A DNA stretch of 64,000 nucleotides, taken from JAPOKJ01 sp031421635. GTDB lineage: Bacteria > Pseudomonadota > Gammaproteobacteria > Burkholderiales > Burkholderiaceae_E. Under the pieces are notes generated by a model. The model made no database searches. It worked only from the letters and a program-made list of their open reading frames with translations, and was not told the origin of the DNA. The position numbers and the translations under genes are program-made. This document shows, one piece after another, positions 18,357 to 26,767 of this stretch (the stretch's first letter is position 1; every line of letters begins with the position of its first letter). The stretch lies in contig JANOPA010000020.1 of NCBI GenBank assembly GCA_031421635.1, positions 1-64,000 of the forward strand. Direction: 5' to 3'.

Positions 18357-18420
18357 TCGACTTCGACCCCGGATGACGCTCGTTTTAGGCCATTCAATTT
18401 TGATAAAAGGAGCCTTAAAC

Positions 18421-19020
18421 ATGAAGCTGTTCCGTGTAATTTTTGCAATTGCTTCTTCGTGTCTTTCGGTGAGCCTCGCGCAGGCGGCACCGGTCACCTT
18501 TACTGCAACTCTAAGTGGGCCAGCCGAAAGCCCGGCCAACGCTTCGCCGGGCACCGGCTTTGCAACAATGGTGTTTGACACGGCGCTGCATACGTTGTCC
18601 ATCAATGTCGTTTTTAGTGGTTTAACGGGGACGACGACGGCTTCCCATATTCATTGCTGTACAGCGACCCCTGGAGTGAGCACTGCGGGCGTTGCCACGG
18701 AGACTCCTACCTTTGGTGGCTTTCCCTTAGGTGTTAGCAGCGGAAGCTATAGCAACATTTTTGACCTGACCTTGACGTCGTCGTTCAACGCGGCTTTTAT
18801 TACTGCTAACGGTGGCACCGCCGCGTCAGCCGAGCTGGCCTTGTTTAATGGCAGCGTCGCCGGCAGGTCCTACCTAAACGTACATTCGTCGGTCTTTGCT
18901 GGCGGCGAGATTCGTGGCTTCCTTCAGCCGTCCGCGGTTCCGGTGCCAAATTCTTTGTTGTTACTAGGCCTCGGACTGGCTAGCCTGGCGAGCTTAAGGA
19001 AGTATCGCCGCGTGCACTAA
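18421..19020 (+). CDS. CHRD-domain secreted protein with PEP-CTERM-like sorting tail
   Basis: The 199-residue protein has a signal peptide (about 1-22, ending LAQAA), a CHRD domain (about 24-165: FTATLSGPAESPAN, then SHIHCC and GGEIRGFL), and a C-terminal tail of a short motif, a hydrophobic segment and a basic end (VPVPNSLLLLGLGLASLASL then RKYRR). This matches exosortase substrates except that the usual VPEP is VPVP. ATG 18421 is fixed by AAGGAG ten bases upstream; the frame is open further upstream but crosses the sigma-54 promoter. The 3' end overlaps the convergent hydrolase gene by 27 bases. Exosortase itself is not in the window. Confidence 0.85.
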   Translation: MKLFRVIFAIASSCLSVSLAQAAPVTFTATLSGPAESPANASPGTGFATMVFDTALHTLSINVVFSGLTGTTTASHIHCCTATPGVSTAGVATETPTFGGFPLGVSSGSYSNIFDLTLTSSFNAAFITANGGTAASAELALFNGSVAGRSYLNVHSSVFAGGEIRGFLQPSAVPVPNSLLLLGLGLASLASLRKYRRVH

Positions 19021-20151
19021 ATTGCTGACGGTATCGAGGCGCTCGCTATGCCAAGGGTCGGGCACTCGATTATTAGTAATGTAGGCGAACGAAACGCCGC
19101 TGCTAGGGTCTCCCCAGCAGTAAGAACTACCGACCCCACCATGGCCGAAGGCTTCCGGTGCGGCAAGCGCGCCCAACCCGCGAATCGTGGCCGACGTCCC
19201 TCTCAGGTGCGGCCCAAGGCCACGATGCATCGGCATACCCATGAATTTGTCGACCCGGTCACCAGTGTGGTTGCGGATAGCGTAGGCGAGCATGCGTGGT
19301 GAAAGTATCCGTACCGTATTGAGCTCACCACCGCCCAACATCATTTGGTACAGCGCTGCCATGCCCCGCGCGGTACCGTATCCACCGCCTCCGGGAGATC
19401 CAGCGCGCCGCCAGGTTTGGGTATTGGCTTCGGCAAGTGGTCGATAGCCTCCGCTCGCTAGAGGCTCATGCATGTCGGAGAGTCGCGCCTCTTCGCTTTG
19501 TGGCACGCCTATGAAAATATCTTGCGCGAGACCAATAGGCGCCAAAATCGCGTCACGTACGTAGTCCCGATAGTCTGTGCCAGTGACTGCTTCGATCAAG
19601 GTTGCCAGAACCCAGTGAGCAGATTGCCCATGATAAGAAACTTTCGCACCCGGAGACCACTCGAGCGTGAAGCTGCACACAGACTCTCGCATTGCGCTAT
19701 GAACTCCACCGCGCTGGTTGGCCAGTTGCTGCCATCCCTCCGATGACATTTCAGCGCCAGGAAAGCCGCCTTGATGGGTGATCACTTGCAAAATGGTCAT
19801 ATCATTTTTGCCGTGAACCGCAAACTCAGGGATGTGGGCGCTGACACGATCCGTAAAGCGAAATGCACCTTCTTCGGCGAGCTTCCATAAAGCCGTTGCC
19901 AGCACCACTTTAGTGTTTGAGTAAAGCAACCACAAAGTTTGATCGTTTGCCGACCTTTCTTCCAGCTCGGTGCGTACGTTCCCAAAAGAGCGATTAAGCA
20001 ACAATTTACCGTGGCGCGCCAGGGCGATTTGGCAGCCTGGATAGCGCCGGTCTGCGATATGCTTTTCGATTAAAGAAGTCAGTTTTGCAATCTGTACCGG
20101 GCGAAGCCTAAGACTGGCAAGATCGGCCGCGACGAGGGGGAAGTCAGGCAT
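18994..20151 (-). CDS. Serine hydrolase, beta-lactamase/esterase class C type
   Basis: The protein of about 385 residues belongs to the beta-lactamase-related serine hydrolases. The SxxK motif is in LLYSNTKVV (Ser-Asn-Thr-Lys), a Tyr motif candidate is in VSYHGQSAHW, and a late GHGGVGSSY takes the place of the third KTG-like box. Family members include esterases, D-aminopeptidases and transpeptidases. No signal peptide is evident from ATG 20151, which was chosen over the far upstream start. Substrate unknown. Confidence 0.8.
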   Translation of the reverse strand: MPDFPLVAADLASLRLRPVQIAKLTSLIEKHIADRRYPGCQIALARHGKLLLNRSFGNVRTELEERSANDQTLWLLYSNTKVVLATALWKLAEEGAFRFTDRVSAHIPEFAVHGKNDMTILQVITHQGGFPGAEMSSEGWQQLANQRGGVHSAMRESVCSFTLEWSPGAKVSYHGQSAHWVLATLIEAVTGTDYRDYVRDAILAPIGLAQDIFIGVPQSEEARLSDMHEPLASGGYRPLAEANTQTWRRAGSPGGGGYGTARGMAALYQMMLGGGELNTVRILSPRMLAYAIRNHTGDRVDKFMGMPMHRGLGPHLRGTSATIRGLGALAAPEAFGHGGVGSSYCWGDPSSGVSFAYITNNRVPDPWHSERLDTVSNLVHAAILP

Positions 20152-20227
20152 AGTGAGCTCTCTTGTGTTGATAACGTCCCGTGATGGTACCGACGTGCTG
20201 TGCAAGCCCGGGCTTCTTCACACTTTG

Positions 20228-20244
20228 ATTGAAACAGTGTCAAT
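20228..20244. promoter_or_regulatory. Candidate operator between divergent hydrolase and catabolic genes
   Basis: ATTGA and TCAAT are perfect arms around seven bases. The embedded ACAGTGT (20234-20240) is repeated inverted as ACACTGT at 20267-20273. The site lies in the 242-base region between the hydrolase start on the minus strand (20151) and the DsrE-like start on the plus strand (20394). The layout resembles TetR-type operators, but no such regulator gene is nearby. Confidence 0.3.
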
Positions 20245-20393
20245 GACCGCTTTTGCCTTAAAGCTTACACTGTGAAGCACTTGCCTGGTGGCAACTGAAG
20301 TAACACGATTTCCCAACGATATTTAGTCCTTCTTGAAGGATCAATTCTCGCGAGTTTCCTGACCTTACGTACCCAACTAAAAGAAGCCGTACT

Positions 20394-20915
20394 ATGAATG
20401 TTTTCAAAATTCTGCAGATTTTTTCTGCACCTGCGCTGGCCTATGCGCTAGTTTTTACACTGATTTTAGCTTCGACCTCGGCGCAGGCACAGGCGGATGA
20501 TCGCGCGGCCCTTGTCGGGCTAAAAGAAGCCAAAGTTGCGTTTGATTTAACGACCGGGGATGCCAAGGCGCTGCTCGCGCGACTCAACGTGATTGACGAA
20601 ACTCGCCTTTCCCTCATAAAGCAAGGCGTGCAGCCGAGTTTTGTGCTGACCTTTCGAGGCCCGGCCACTCGGCTGGTACAAACTGATCTCGAAAAAATTA
20701 AGCCAGAAGATCGGATAGACGCTCAAAAAATTTCTTTGAAACTCTTGGAGATGAGCAAGGCTAGCGGCATGCAAAGCCTTGAGCAATGCTCGGTGGCGAT
20801 TCGTCAACAAGAGACCAAGGCCGAGAACGTCTTGCCGCAAATCAACGTGATTGGAAATAGCTGGATTTCATTAATTGCTTATCAAGCAAAAGGTTACGCC
20901 TACATTCAACCCTGA
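20394..20915 (+). CDS. Exported DsrE-superfamily-like protein
   Basis: The 173-residue protein starts with a clear signal peptide (about 1-33, ending TSAQAQA). The mature part resembles periplasmic DsrE/DsrF-like proteins: a PSFVLTFRGPATRL strand region, LEQCSVAIRQQ with a single Cys in the position often used by the family, and a C-terminal GNSWISLIAYQAKGYAYI. Such proteins are often next to sulfur or small-molecule metabolism genes, and their role is poorly known. It is followed after 14 bases by the acyl-CoA dehydrogenase gene. Confidence 0.65.
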   Translation: MNVFKILQIFSAPALAYALVFTLILASTSAQAQADDRAALVGLKEAKVAFDLTTGDAKALLARLNVIDETRLSLIKQGVQPSFVLTFRGPATRLVQTDLEKIKPEDRIDAQKISLKLLEMSKASGMQSLEQCSVAIRQQETKAENVLPQINVIGNSWISLIAYQAKGYAYIQP

Positions 20916-20929
20916 GATTTGGAGTACCT

Positions 20930-22147
20930 ATGGATTTTGAGCACAGTGAACGATCCCTTGAGTTGCAGGCGCGGGTCTCCGCGTTTATGTCGCAGCATAT
21001 CTATCCGGTTGAGAACCTGTTCCATGATCAGGTCAAAGTGGCAGGCACCAATGCTCAGCCTGCGATCCTCGAAACTCTCAAGGCAATGGCCTACAAGGAC
21101 GGTTTATGGAACCTGTTTCTGACGGGGCACGACGGGCCGGGCTTGAGCAATGTGGAATATGCACCGATCAAGGAGATCATGGGTCGGGTGCTGTGGGCGC
21201 CAGAGGTTTTTAATTGCGCTGCACCCAATGTGGGCAATATGGAAATTCTATCGCGCTTTGGAACCCCCGAGCAAAAGCGAGATTGGCTTGAGCCGATGCT
21301 TGCCGGCAAAATGAAATCTGGCTTTTCGATGACCGAGCCCGCGGTGGCTTCCAGTGATGCGACCAACATCCGTTGTGAGATTAAACGTGATGGTGATCAC
21401 TATGTGATTAATGGGCGCAAGTGGTTTACCTCGGATGCCTTAAACGAATCCTGTAAGCTGCTTATCGTGATGGGCAAGACGGACTTCGATAATCCCAACG
21501 TACATCTCCAGCAATCGATGATTCTAGTTCCCAAGGACACACCGGGTGTGCGCATTGTGCGCGACATCCAGGTCTTGGGTTACGACGATGCGCCCAATGG
21601 ACATCCTGAAATTGCCTATGAGAATGTTCGAGTGCCGGTCACCAATATCTTGCTAGGCGAGGGGCGCGGCTTCGAAATTGCCCAAGCGCGCCTGGGTCCG
21701 GGGCGTATTCATCACTGCATGCGTTTAATTGGTTGTGCTCAACGTGCGATTGAATTAATGTGTCAGCGGGCCAGTTCACGGGTTGCCTTTGGGCGACCTC
21801 TGTCCGAACAAGGCTCGATTCGTGAGGACATCGCGCGTAGTTGGTGTGACCTTCAACAGGCACGCCTATTAACCTTGCGCGCCGCCGACAAGATGGACCG
21901 CGAAGGCAACAAGGCGGCGCGCGATTTGATCGCAGCGGCCAAAGTGGTGGTTCCGTCGATGGCCTGTGAGGTGATTGATCGCGCCATCCAGATCCATGGT
22001 GGTGCAGGTTTGAGTCAGGATACCTTTTTAGCTCAGGCGTATACCTATGCGCGCTTCATGCGTATCGGTGATGGCCCGGATCAGGTGCATCTCGCGTCCT
22101 TGGGGCGTCAGTTGCTCACGCAGTTTGGGAATGCGACCAAGGCTTGA
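20930..22147 (+). CDS. Acyl-CoA dehydrogenase family protein (ACAD10/11-like)
   Basis: The 405-residue flavoprotein has the FAD/acyl-CoA dehydrogenase signatures SGFSMTEPAVASSDAT, RKWFTSDA, and late IQIHGGAGLSQDTFLAQAYTY and RIGDGPDQVH. The last pattern fits the ACAD10/11-type branch rather than the short-chain enzymes. It should introduce a 2,3-double bond in an acyl-CoA whose identity is unknown. It heads the catabolic cluster together with the DsrE-like gene, and a later enoyl-CoA hydratase (31.1 kb) could perform the next step. Confidence 0.9.
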   Translation: MDFEHSERSLELQARVSAFMSQHIYPVENLFHDQVKVAGTNAQPAILETLKAMAYKDGLWNLFLTGHDGPGLSNVEYAPIKEIMGRVLWAPEVFNCAAPNVGNMEILSRFGTPEQKRDWLEPMLAGKMKSGFSMTEPAVASSDATNIRCEIKRDGDHYVINGRKWFTSDALNESCKLLIVMGKTDFDNPNVHLQQSMILVPKDTPGVRIVRDIQVLGYDDAPNGHPEIAYENVRVPVTNILLGEGRGFEIAQARLGPGRIHHCMRLIGCAQRAIELMCQRASSRVAFGRPLSEQGSIREDIARSWCDLQQARLLTLRAADKMDREGNKAARDLIAAAKVVVPSMACEVIDRAIQIHGGAGLSQDTFLAQAYTYARFMRIGDGPDQVHLASLGRQLLTQFGNATKA

Positions 22148-22283
22148 GCTGAGTCCTAGACCTTAGCTCAAGTAAAGCCTGGCAAAATCATCACCCGGTT
22201 TTTTGTGAGATCCGACGCGTAGTGGCTGTTTAGCCCAGGCTCTGCAACCACAGAAATACAAGGTCGTGCGCTTCGAAGCGTTC

Positions 22284-22598
22284 CTAACCCACGACAACTT
22301 CGCTGATCTGCATTACTGGCGCAAGATCAGTGTAGTTCGCGATATCGGCCATGATCTCTTTTGCATGCGGACCAAAACCTTTCTGGAAGCTTTCTATCGA
22401 GTCGCAAAAAATATGGCACATACCTACGTACGTTGCCGGAGCACCCGGAGCGCCACCGGCGATGCCCTTATCAACCGTGTACGACTTACAACTGTCGCCC
22501 ATGAGGCTTTTGAGAAGTGGCATATGCTTGTCACGGTAGTAGGTATGGTCAAACCTGGCACCAGGGGTATTGGGGTACATCACGCTGACTTTGATCAC
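22284..22598 (-). CDS. EthD family protein
   Basis: The 104-residue protein matches the EthD dimeric alpha/beta-barrel family: IKVSVMYPNTPGARFDHTYY at the start, KHMPLLKSLMG, and FGPHAKEIMADIANYTD. EthD was first seen in ethyl tert-butyl ether degradation clusters, and members occur widely in catabolic operons; the molecular role is unclear. It is divergent from the Rieske oxygenase gene with 232 bases between, where a shared control region is expected. Confidence 0.88.
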   Translation of the reverse strand: MIKVSVMYPNTPGARFDHTYYRDKHMPLLKSLMGDSCKSYTVDKGIAGGAPGAPATYVGMCHIFCDSIESFQKGFGPHAKEIMADIANYTDLAPVMQISEVVVG

Positions 22599-22830
22599 GG
22601 TGTATTCCTTTTAAATTGAGGTTAAATGAACCATGCGATGGCCTTTGTGAGGCAGCACCCTAAGAGCGTGCGCCCAGATCGGCGTTTTATGCTCGCGCTT
22701 TCTATCTTCCGCAGCAATGGCCAGTTTGTCAAACAGGTGTCAGTATTGATCGAATGGCCCAAGAGCATCCGCGTAACTCCCCTACAATCAGCTCGACTAA
22801 ACACCAGCAAGACGAATCGGCAAGACTATT

Positions 22831-24102
22831 ATGGACAAAGATACCGCAAAATTACTCACCCGAACGGGGCCTAACACTCCTATGGGCGCGCTCATGCGCC
22901 GATACTGGGTACCAATTCTTTCCTCGGCAGAAATAGCTGACCCGGACGGGCCACAGGTCCGGGTCAAGATATTGAACGAACAGTTGCTCGCTTTTCGCGA
23001 CAGTCAGGGTCGACCTGGCTTGATTGACGAGTTTTGCTCCCATCGCGGGGCCTCATTGTTCTTGGGCCGCAACGAAGAGGGTGGAATTCGCTGCTCCTAT
23101 CATGGTCTCAAATTCGACATCAATGGTCAGTGCCTTGAGGTGCCTTCTGCGCCGCATATGTGTCCCAAGATGGGCATTAAGGGCTACCCCTGTATTGAGC
23201 GCGGTGGGCTGGTGTGGGCGTACATGGGGCCAGAAGGCAAGCAGCCGGAAGCGCCGGAAGTTGAGTGGGCGATGGTGCCGCCAAATCATCGCTTTATTAC
23301 CAAGCGATTGCAGCAGTGCAATTACCTTCAGGCGATGGAGGGCGGAATCGATACTGCCCATGTGTCCTATGTGCATCGCTATGAGGTCGACCTAGATCCG
23401 ATGCATCGAGGTACCAAGGCCATCGACTACATCAAGGCCGATGGCAACGTAAAGTTTGATATTGAACAACATGAGGGCGGTCTCACCCTTTACGGGCGAC
23501 GTAGGGGCGAGCCGGACAGCCATTATTGGCGCATTACCCAGTGGCTCTTTCCTTGGTTCACTTTTATTCCACCGTTTGGCGATCACGCCCTGGGCGGCCA
23601 TGTCTGGGTACCCATCGACGACGAAAACTGCTGGGCTTGGAGTATGAATTGGCATCCCTCCAAGCCACTCTCTGAACACGAGGTGGAAGTGATGAGCGCG
23701 GGCAAGGGTATTCATGTGAAATACGAGCCAGGAAGTTTTCGGCCACTTGCCAATCGCGACAACGACTACCTGATTGATCGCGTCGCCCAACGCGAAAAAC
23801 GCTCCTACAGTGGTGTGTTCGGATTCTCCGAGCAGGATGCCTCGTTGCAAGAGAGCATGGGCCCGATTCAAAATCATGAAGCTGAGCGTTTGCTGCCGAC
23901 TGATAAGGGCATTAGCATGGCCCGGCGCATGCTCCTTGATGCGCTCGCTGGCCTGGAAAAAGGAATCGAGCCGCCTGCGCTTTTGGCTGAGTCTCATCGC
24001 GTGCGTGCGGCTGGTGTCTTGTTACCCTTAGAACAAGCGCCGCAGCATTGGGCCAAGGAGCATCTCACCAATGCTTTGAAGCAACCTGTGCATTCTCTGT
24101 AA
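22831..24102 (+). CDS. Rieske aromatic-ring oxygenase, alpha-type subunit
   Basis: The 423-residue protein has an N-terminal Rieske domain with Cys69-x-His71 (FCSHRGA) and Cys88-x2-His91 (RCSYHGLKF), and a catalytic domain with the mononuclear iron ligands His177 and His182 and bridging Asp174 in GGIDTAHVSYVHR. It resembles the phthalate 4,5-dioxygenase and O-demethylase branch, which work as single-component oxygenases fed by a separate FMN/[2Fe-2S] reductase. No reductase gene is in the window. It leads the plus-strand run of transporter and dehydrogenase genes. Confidence 0.92.
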   Translation: MDKDTAKLLTRTGPNTPMGALMRRYWVPILSSAEIADPDGPQVRVKILNEQLLAFRDSQGRPGLIDEFCSHRGASLFLGRNEEGGIRCSYHGLKFDINGQCLEVPSAPHMCPKMGIKGYPCIERGGLVWAYMGPEGKQPEAPEVEWAMVPPNHRFITKRLQQCNYLQAMEGGIDTAHVSYVHRYEVDLDPMHRGTKAIDYIKADGNVKFDIEQHEGGLTLYGRRRGEPDSHYWRITQWLFPWFTFIPPFGDHALGGHVWVPIDDENCWAWSMNWHPSKPLSEHEVEVMSAGKGIHVKYEPGSFRPLANRDNDYLIDRVAQREKRSYSGVFGFSEQDASLQESMGPIQNHEAERLLPTDKGISMARRMLLDALAGLEKGIEPPALLAESHRVRAAGVLLPLEQAPQHWAKEHLTNALKQPVHSL

Positions 24103-24127
24103 AAGTTTAGATCAAGAGAGACCTTTC

Positions 24128-25123
24128 GTGAACCAAGAATCGAACCGTCGAAACGTAACGCGTTTGACAATTGCTTGCCTGGCTATTCTCGCAGCCGGAG
24201 CGGCGACACCGTCCTTCGCCCAAGAATGGGCTCCCAGCAAAACGGTACGCATTGTCGTGCCCATCGTTGGGAGCACCAATGATGTGTTGGCGAGAATGAT
24301 TGCGCCCAAACTGCAAGAGGCCCTTGGCCAGGCCTTCATCGTCGACAACAAACCCGGTGCAGGCGGCAATATCGGCGCCGACTTTGTCGCCAAGTCGGCA
24401 ACGGACGGCCATACGCTTCTGATCGGCTATAACGGCCCGATTGCGGTGAACGTGAGTTTGTTCGATAAGCTGCCTTATGATCCAGTCAAGGATTTGGCGC
24501 CCATCAGTCTCATGGTCACCACTCCGAATTACTTGGTAGTCGCACCTAGCTCCGGCATCACTTCATTGGCAGATTTAGTTGCCAAAGCCAAGGCCTCTCC
24601 GGGTAAGCTCGCCTATGCATCGATTGCACTGGGTAGCTCCTCCCATCTCACCATGGAGATGCTCAAAACGGCCGCCGGGATTGATCTCACCCATGTGCCC
24701 TATAAAGGGCCACCGGCCGCATTGACAGACCTTGTGTCTGGCAATGTACAGGCCGCGTTTTTTGTCCCCGGCAACGTTCAGCAGTTTGTGAAAGAGGGCC
24801 GGCTCAAGCTTTTGGCCTCGAGCGGTGCCAAGCGGTTTGCGAGCATGCCTAATGTGCCCACCTTGGCCGAATCTGGCTATCCCGACCTGGTTGCAACCTC
24901 GTGGATTGGCCTGCTTGCACCGGGTGGTACGCCGCGCCCCATCATAGACCGTTATCACAAAGAGCTTGTGCGTATCTTGCAAACCGCAGAGATCAGGGAT
25001 AAGTTGCACGCTATGGAATTTGAAGTAGTAGCGACTTCCCCAGAGCAGTTCTCAAGCTGGATTCGTAGCGAGATTGTTCGCTGGGGAAAGGTCATCAAGT
25101 CTACTGGAGCCAAGGCCGAATAG
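24128..25123 (+). CDS. Bug-family tripartite tricarboxylate transporter receptor
   Basis: The 331-residue protein has a signal peptide (about 1-35, ending SFAQ) and the Bug pattern VRIVVPIVGSTNDVLARMIAPKLQ, FIVDNKPGAGGNIGADFVAK and HVPYKGPPAALTDLVSG. These periplasmic proteins bind carboxylates or related compounds. The usual TctA/TctB membrane partners are not present, which is common for the very expanded Bug family of Burkholderiales. GTG at 24128 is the start, preceded by AAGAGAG. It lies 25 bases after the oxygenase gene and may deliver or sense the oxygenase substrate. Confidence 0.92.
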   Translation: MNQESNRRNVTRLTIACLAILAAGAATPSFAQEWAPSKTVRIVVPIVGSTNDVLARMIAPKLQEALGQAFIVDNKPGAGGNIGADFVAKSATDGHTLLIGYNGPIAVNVSLFDKLPYDPVKDLAPISLMVTTPNYLVVAPSSGITSLADLVAKAKASPGKLAYASIALGSSSHLTMEMLKTAAGIDLTHVPYKGPPAALTDLVSGNVQAAFFVPGNVQQFVKEGRLKLLASSGAKRFASMPNVPTLAESGYPDLVATSWIGLLAPGGTPRPIIDRYHKELVRILQTAEIRDKLHAMEFEVVATSPEQFSSWIRSEIVRWGKVIKSTGAKAE

Positions 25124-25124
25124 G

Positions 25125-25904
25125 ATGCGACTTACCGGAAAAGTTGCTCTAATCACTGGAGCTGCAGCAGGCATTGGTGCTGCCGTTGCCCAAGTGTTTT
25201 TGCGCGAAGGTGCCCGTGTGATGCTGGTCGATTGCGATGCCACCGAGTTGGCAATGAGAGCGGACTTGCTAGGGCGGGAATTTTCACCTAGTTGTGTTCG
25301 AACCTTTGTGGCTGATGTGGCGGTCGAGTCGAGTGCCTGCGCCGCCGTGCAGAGCACAGTGGGTGTCTTCGGATGCCTTACAACTTTGGTTAACAATGCG
25401 GCCATGCGCCACTACGTCTCCTTGGAAAAGGCGAGTCGCGCCGATTGGCAAGCCATGCTTAACGTGAATACCTTGGGCACCGTGAGCTATTGCCAAGCTG
25501 CATTGCCGAGTCTGCGTACAGCGGGCAAAGGCGGTGGTGCAAGCATTATCAATGTGTCGTCGTGCTATGCGCTCGTCGGTCGCAAAGATATGGGGCTTTA
25601 CGATGCAACTAAGGCGGCTATGCTGGCAATTACCCGAACCCTCGCTCACGAGGAAGCTGAGGCAGGCATTCGAGTCAATGCCGTACTACCCGGATCGACC
25701 TTGACGGCCTTTCATGAAAAACGTGCTCGCGCACAAGGTAAGGCGATCGAGCAACTTAAGGGCGAACGGCAAGCGACCTCTTTGCTTGGACGCTGGGCCA
25801 GTGCTGACGAAGTCGCCTGGCCGATTCTCTGGTTAGCCAGTGATGAAGCCTCCTTCATTACTGGGGCCAGTCTTCCGGTCGATGGTGGCCTGACTGCGAT
25901 GTAG
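25125..25904 (+). CDS. SDR family oxidoreductase (catabolic cluster, first of three)
   Basis: The protein of about 259 residues has TGAAAGIG for cofactor binding, NNAA in place of NNAG, a Ser in INVSSCYALVG and the catalytic YDATK. The acidic residue after beta-2 (VDCD) suggests NAD(H) preference. ATG 25125 begins one base after the receptor gene stop, so the two are coupled; an in-frame upstream start lies inside the receptor gene and was rejected. The substrate is unknown. Confidence 0.88.
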   Translation: MRLTGKVALITGAAAGIGAAVAQVFLREGARVMLVDCDATELAMRADLLGREFSPSCVRTFVADVAVESSACAAVQSTVGVFGCLTTLVNNAAMRHYVSLEKASRADWQAMLNVNTLGTVSYCQAALPSLRTAGKGGGASIINVSSCYALVGRKDMGLYDATKAAMLAITRTLAHEEAEAGIRVNAVLPGSTLTAFHEKRARAQGKAIEQLKGERQATSLLGRWASADEVAWPILWLASDEASFITGASLPVDGGLTAM

Positions 25905-25998
25905 TTCACTCACCTGATCTTCTTTCCTTTCCCCACTCGATCGCCAAAGATTGAAACCCTGAGAACTGCGAGCGCTCATCCGGCATTAAGATGGGCCG

Positions 25999-26748
25999 AT
26001 GAGCAATTTGTTTGACTTAACCGGCAAAGTGGCCTTAGTGACTGGAGGAAGCCGCGGCCTGGGTCGCGCAATGTCCCTGGCCTTCGCTTCCCAAGGCGCC
26101 GATGTCATTATCGCGTCGCGAAAGCTGGAAGCCTGTGAAATGGTGGCGGCTGAGGTGCGAGCACTCGGTCGGCGTGCCTATCCGGTTTCGGCCCACGTTG
26201 GGCGCTGGGATGCCTGCGATACCTTGATCGACCAGGCTTATGCCGAATTTGGCCGAGTGGACATCTTGGTAAATAACGCCGGTATGTCACCCCTTTACGG
26301 CAAGCTCTCGGAGGTCACGGAGGAGATGTTCGATAAGGTGGTTGGGTTAAACCTGAAAGGTCCATATCGTCTGTCGGCTGTGATCGGCGAGCGTATGGCC
26401 GAAGGCAATGGAGGAAGCATTATCAATATTTCCTCCATTGCGGCAGCGAATCCGGCGCCTAAGTCTGAGCCCTATGGTGCGGCCAAGGCCGGACTCAACA
26501 ACCTGACCCGTTCTTTCGCGTTTGCCTTCGGTCCTAAAGTGAGGGTCAATAGCATCATGGCGGGTCCGTTTCTCACGGATATCTCGAAGGCCTGGGATCT
26601 AGAGGCCTTTCAAAAGCGTGCTGAAAATTCCATGGCTCTCAAGAGAGGCGGTCAAGCCGACGAAGTGGTCGGTGCGGCCTTGTATTTTGCCAGTTCGGCC
26701 TCGTCGTTCACAACCGGCTCCGTTCTGCGGGTTGATGGCGGAACTTGA
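25999..26748 (+). CDS. SDR family oxidoreductase (catabolic cluster, second of three)
   Basis: The 249-residue protein has TGGSRGLG, an NNAG motif, Ser in INISSIAAA and the catalytic YGAAK, ending in VLRVDGGT. Arg residues after beta-2 (ASRKLEA) suggest NADP(H) preference, unlike the preceding SDR. It is closest in pattern to FabG/gluconate-dehydrogenase-like enzymes. It starts 95 bases after the first SDR gene. Confidence 0.88.
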   Translation: MSNLFDLTGKVALVTGGSRGLGRAMSLAFASQGADVIIASRKLEACEMVAAEVRALGRRAYPVSAHVGRWDACDTLIDQAYAEFGRVDILVNNAGMSPLYGKLSEVTEEMFDKVVGLNLKGPYRLSAVIGERMAEGNGGSIINISSIAAANPAPKSEPYGAAKAGLNNLTRSFAFAFGPKVRVNSIMAGPFLTDISKAWDLEAFQKRAENSMALKRGGQADEVVGAALYFASSASSFTTGSVLRVDGGT

Positions 26749-26767
26749 GAAATAAGGGGACATTGCG

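Noticed and set aside
23392..23997. 201-codon minus-strand frame opposite the Rieske oxygenase gene
   Set aside because: It is antisense to a well-supported gene with catalytic motifs, has no motif of its own, and arises from the codon bias of the real gene.
24575..25009. 144-codon minus-strand frame opposite the Bug receptor gene
   Set aside because: It has unusual Cys/Arg/Gly content and no ribosome binding site, and it lies entirely inside a real gene.
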